From: an uncultured Intestinimonas sp.
GTDB taxonomy: Bacteria > Bacillota_A > Clostridia > Oscillospirales > Oscillospiraceae
Length of the DNA: 15,100 nucleotides
Assembly: GCA_958435885.1 (NCBI GenBank)
Contig: CAUBHZ010000010.1
Location: 1-15,100, forward strand
Direction of reading: 5' to 3'
Each line of letters opens with the position of its first letter. Position 1 is the first letter of the stretch. A program made the position numbers and the translations under genes. Positions 13,000-15,100 of this stretch are shown in pieces. The notes below the pieces were generated by a model. That model searched no databases and was not told where the DNA came from. It saw only the letters and a program-made list of their open reading frames with translations.

Positions 13000-15100
13000 T
13001 CAGCCCGCCGTCTTGGGCGGGCGCAGGACCACATTTTCCGTGCCCAGCAGCTCTTCCAACTCCCGGATCAGCGCTGGATGCTGGATACACAGACCCCGGC
13101 GTTTCCGGCCGCTCCCGGCAAAATAGAAGATCACCTTCTCGGTTCCGGGGAACATGAGAAAAATCTTTTGGACCCGTTCCCAGACCGGTCCCTCCTCCTG
13201 TTCCAGCCTAATATAAAGGGTATTTGCTTTCGTGGCTGTTGCCTCTTCTTCCGGCTGGCCCGGCACCGCGCCCAGGGGGTGGACCTCGTCCACCAGCAGC
13301 TGGGGCGCCTTCTCATCCCGGACGGAGAGCCGGCCGGTGACCCAGATCGGGTTGTTCTCCTGAAGCAGGGACCCGCTGGCGCTGAGGGTGCGGGCAAAGA
13401 CCAGCAGCTCCATGGAGCCGGTGTCGTCCTCCAGGGTGACATAGCACATCAGGCTGTTGTTCCGGGTGGTCTTGGTCTTGGCGGCGGCCACCACTCCCGC
13501 CAGGGTGACCCGCTGGTCATCCCGGTAGGTGTCCGGGCCGCTCTCCTTGCCGAAATCGGCCAGGATGGCCCCCATGGGGGAGGCGTGCACCGCCTTGGCG
13601 GCCTGCCGGTACTCGTCCATGGGGTGGCCGGTGAGATAGAGGCCGGTGGTCTCCTTCTCCATGGCCATCCGCTCCTGGCGGGTGAACTCGGGCAGGTTGG
13701 GCATGGGCGGGTCGGTGACGGCGGAGGGCTCCTCTCCCCCGCCGCCGAAGAGGTCGAACTGCCCCTCCAGGTTCTTCTTCCGCTGCTGGGCCACTCCGTC
13801 CAGCACCTGGCCGTACACTGCCAGCAGCTGGGAACGGCGATAGCCCAGGCTGTCAAAGGCGCCGCACTTGATGAGGCTCTCAGCCACCCGGCGGTTGAGG
13901 TCGGCGCCCCCCAGGCGCTGGCAGAAGTCGGCGAAGGAGGTGAAGGGTCCCCCCCGCTCCCGCTCGGAGAGCAGGTCCAGGATGACGCCGCGTCCCACGC
14001 CCTTGACCGCCACCAGACCGAAGCGCAGGTTGTCCCCCTCCACAGTGAAGTCGGCGCCGGAGGCGTTGACGTCAGGGGGCAGCAGGTCGATGCCGCTCTC
14101 CCGGCACTCCCCGATGTACTCGGCCACCTTGGCCTGGGAATCCAGCACCGAGGTGAGGAGGGCGGCCATATACTCCCTGGGATAGTGGTACTTGAACCAG
14201 GCCGTCTGGTAGCAGACGATGGCATAGCTCACGGCGTGGGCCTTGTTGAAGGCGTAGTTGGCAAAGTCGTAGATCTCGTCATAGATGTCCTGGCCGGTCT
14301 GCTCCGGGATGCCCAGGGCGATGCAGCCGGGGATGTTCCGCTCCTGGTCGCCGTAGATGAATGCCTGGCGTTCCTTCTCGATCTGGGCCTTCTTCTTCTT
14401 GGAGATGGCACGGCGCACCATGTCGGCCTGGCCCAGGGAGTAGCCGCCCAGCTTGCGGAAGATCTCGATGACCTGCTCCTGGTAGACGATGCAGCCGTAG
14501 GTCACCGACAGGATGGGCTCCAGGGCAGGGTGCTTGTATCGGATGAGCTTGGGATCGTGCTTGCAGGCGATGAACCGGGGGATGGACTCCATGGGACCGG
14601 GGCGGTAGAGGGCGATGATGGCCGTGATGTCCTCGATGTCCTTGGGCTTGAGGCCCACGCACACACCCGTCATGCCGGGAGACTCCATCTGGAACACGCC
14701 GGAGGTCTTGCCTTCAGAGAGCATCTGAAACACCGCCGGGTCGTTGTCCGGGATGTTGTGGAGGTCAAAATCGGGCTCCTTCCGGCGGACCAGCTGGACG
14801 GCGTCGTCCAGCACCGTCAGGTTCCGCAGGCCCAGAAAGTCCATTTTGAGGAGTCCCAGCTCCTCCAGAGTGGTCATGGTGTACTGGGTGACCACCGACT
14901 CGTCGTTCTTGGCCAGGGGGACATAGTCGTCCACGGGGAGGCGGGTGATGACCACGCCGGCGGCATGGGTGGAGGCATGGCGGGGCATGCCCTCGATGCT
15001 GCGGGCGGTGTCGATGAGGGTCTTGACCCGCTCGTCCCCCTCGTAGAGATCCCGCAGGGGCTTGGACAGCTTCAGGGCCTCGTCCAGGGTGATGTGGAGG
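13000..15100 (-). CDS. dnaE: DNA polymerase III alpha subunit DnaE (5' part outside window)
   Basis: Replicative or lesion-tolerant C-family DNA polymerase; the last 699 or so residues are in the window. The frame is open to the window edge (LHITLDEALKLS, then MPRHASTHAAGVV), so the ATG at 14988 is internal and the PHP domain and the first part of the palm are missing. Visible parts, in order: the third palm carboxylate in KMDFLGLRN (Asp codon 14839-14841, equivalent to E. coli Asp555); fingers with PGPMESIPRFI and YGCIVYQEQV; FANYAFNKAHAVSYA; a helix-hairpin-helix region with VAVKGVGRGV; a clamp-binding pentapeptide QFDLF (13747-13761); and an OB-fold domain (VTLAGVVAAAK, then WVTGRLSV). The C-terminal 80 residues are a small variable domain. 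The architecture fits DnaE, not PolC. Confidence 0.96.
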   Translation of the reverse strand, partial: LHITLDEALKLSKPLRDLYEGDERVKTLIDTARSIEGMPRHASTHAAGVVITRLPVDDYVPLAKNDESVVTQYTMTTLEELGLLKMDFLGLRNLTVLDDAVQLVRRKEPDFDLHNIPDNDPAVFQMLSEGKTSGVFQMESPGMTGVCVGLKPKDIEDITAIIALYRPGPMESIPRFIACKHDPKLIRYKHPALEPILSVTYGCIVYQEQVIEIFRKLGGYSLGQADMVRRAISKKKKAQIEKERQAFIYGDQERNIPGCIALGIPEQTGQDIYDEIYDFANYAFNKAHAVSYAIVCYQTAWFKYHYPREYMAALLTSVLDSQAKVAEYIGECRESGIDLLPPDVNASGADFTVEGDNLRFGLVAVKGVGRGVILDLLSERERGGPFTSFADFCQRLGGADLNRRVAESLIKCGAFDSLGYRRSQLLAVYGQVLDGVAQQRKKNLEGQFDLFGGGGEEPSAVTDPPMPNLPEFTRQERMAMEKETTGLYLTGHPMDEYRQAAKAVHASPMGAILADFGKESGPDTYRDDQRVTLAGVVAAAKTKTTRNNSLMCYVTLEDDTGSMELLVFARTLSASGSLLQENNPIWVTGRLSVRDEKAPQLLVDEVHPLGAVPGQPEEEATATKANTLYIRLEQEEGPVWERVQKIFLMFPGTEKVIFYFAGSGRKRRGLCIQHPALIRELEELLGTENVVLRPPKTAG

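Noticed and set aside
14988..14988. ATG at 14988 as the dnaE start
   Set aside because: The frame continues to the window edge with conserved DnaE sequence, so this Met is internal.
1..15100. CRISPR arrays, tRNA or rRNA genes, insertion sequences, phage or defence genes
   Set aside because: I saw no spaced repeats, tRNA-like cloverleaf, transposase motif or inverted repeat ends. All gaps between genes are under 200 bases and are explained by promoters, leaders or terminators.

Overview
The window is about 15 kb of GC-rich chromosomal DNA with densely packed, mostly housekeeping genes. The combination points to a GC-rich anaerobic Clostridia/Oscillospiraceae-type Firmicute: DUF4364, a CmpB-like membrane protein, a DUF6774-like small protein, a YerB-type DUF3048 lipoprotein, an aldo/keto reductase with a ferredoxin tail, and strong AGGAGG ribosome binding sites. 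This placement is an inference from gene families; no rRNA or tRNA marker is present.

Layout. Positions 2-1233 (+) hold the end of a peptide/nickel-type ABC transporter: an OppD/DppD-like ATPase cut by the window edge, and a short OppF/DppF-like ATPase overlapping it by 4 bases. A shared terminator hairpin separates it from a convergent feoA-feoB unit (1302-2800, -). FeoB there ends after about 418 residues, in the middle of its membrane domain. Next on the minus strand is a three-gene operon (2921-5147) encoding an aldo/keto reductase with two 4Fe-4S motifs, a GNAT acetyltransferase and a Nudix hydrolase. Divergent from it are a 63-residue DUF6774-like protein and then the polyphosphate pair ppx-ppk1 (5524-8581, +). 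A perfect bidirectional terminator separates ppk1 from a DUF3048 lipoprotein gene (8629-9720, -). That gene is divergent from a DUF4364 plus CmpB-like membrane protein operon (9917-11359, +), and both sides have good sigma-A promoters. A second perfect bidirectional terminator separates this operon from cardiolipin synthase (11419-12951, -). Cardiolipin synthase lies 48 bases downstream of dnaE, whose 3' two-thirds fill the rest of the window to 15100.

Working together. Ppx and Ppk1 should control the polyphosphate pool in opposite directions. FeoA/FeoB would import ferrous iron, but FeoB looks truncated and probably cannot transport by itself. The two ATPases would power a peptide or metal importer whose permeases lie upstream of the window. 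Transcription units are cleanly separated: every convergent junction has a hairpin, and the two divergent junctions carry promoters.

I see no mobile element, CRISPR array, tRNA, rRNA, phage gene or recognisable defence system. I do not see convincing evidence of a new multi-gene system. The most notable points are the abruptly truncated FeoB, the structured leader of the DUF4364 operon, the variant Nudix box, the Lys/Ala-rich tail on the CmpB-like protein, and the reductase/acetyltransferase/Nudix operon of unknown substrate.
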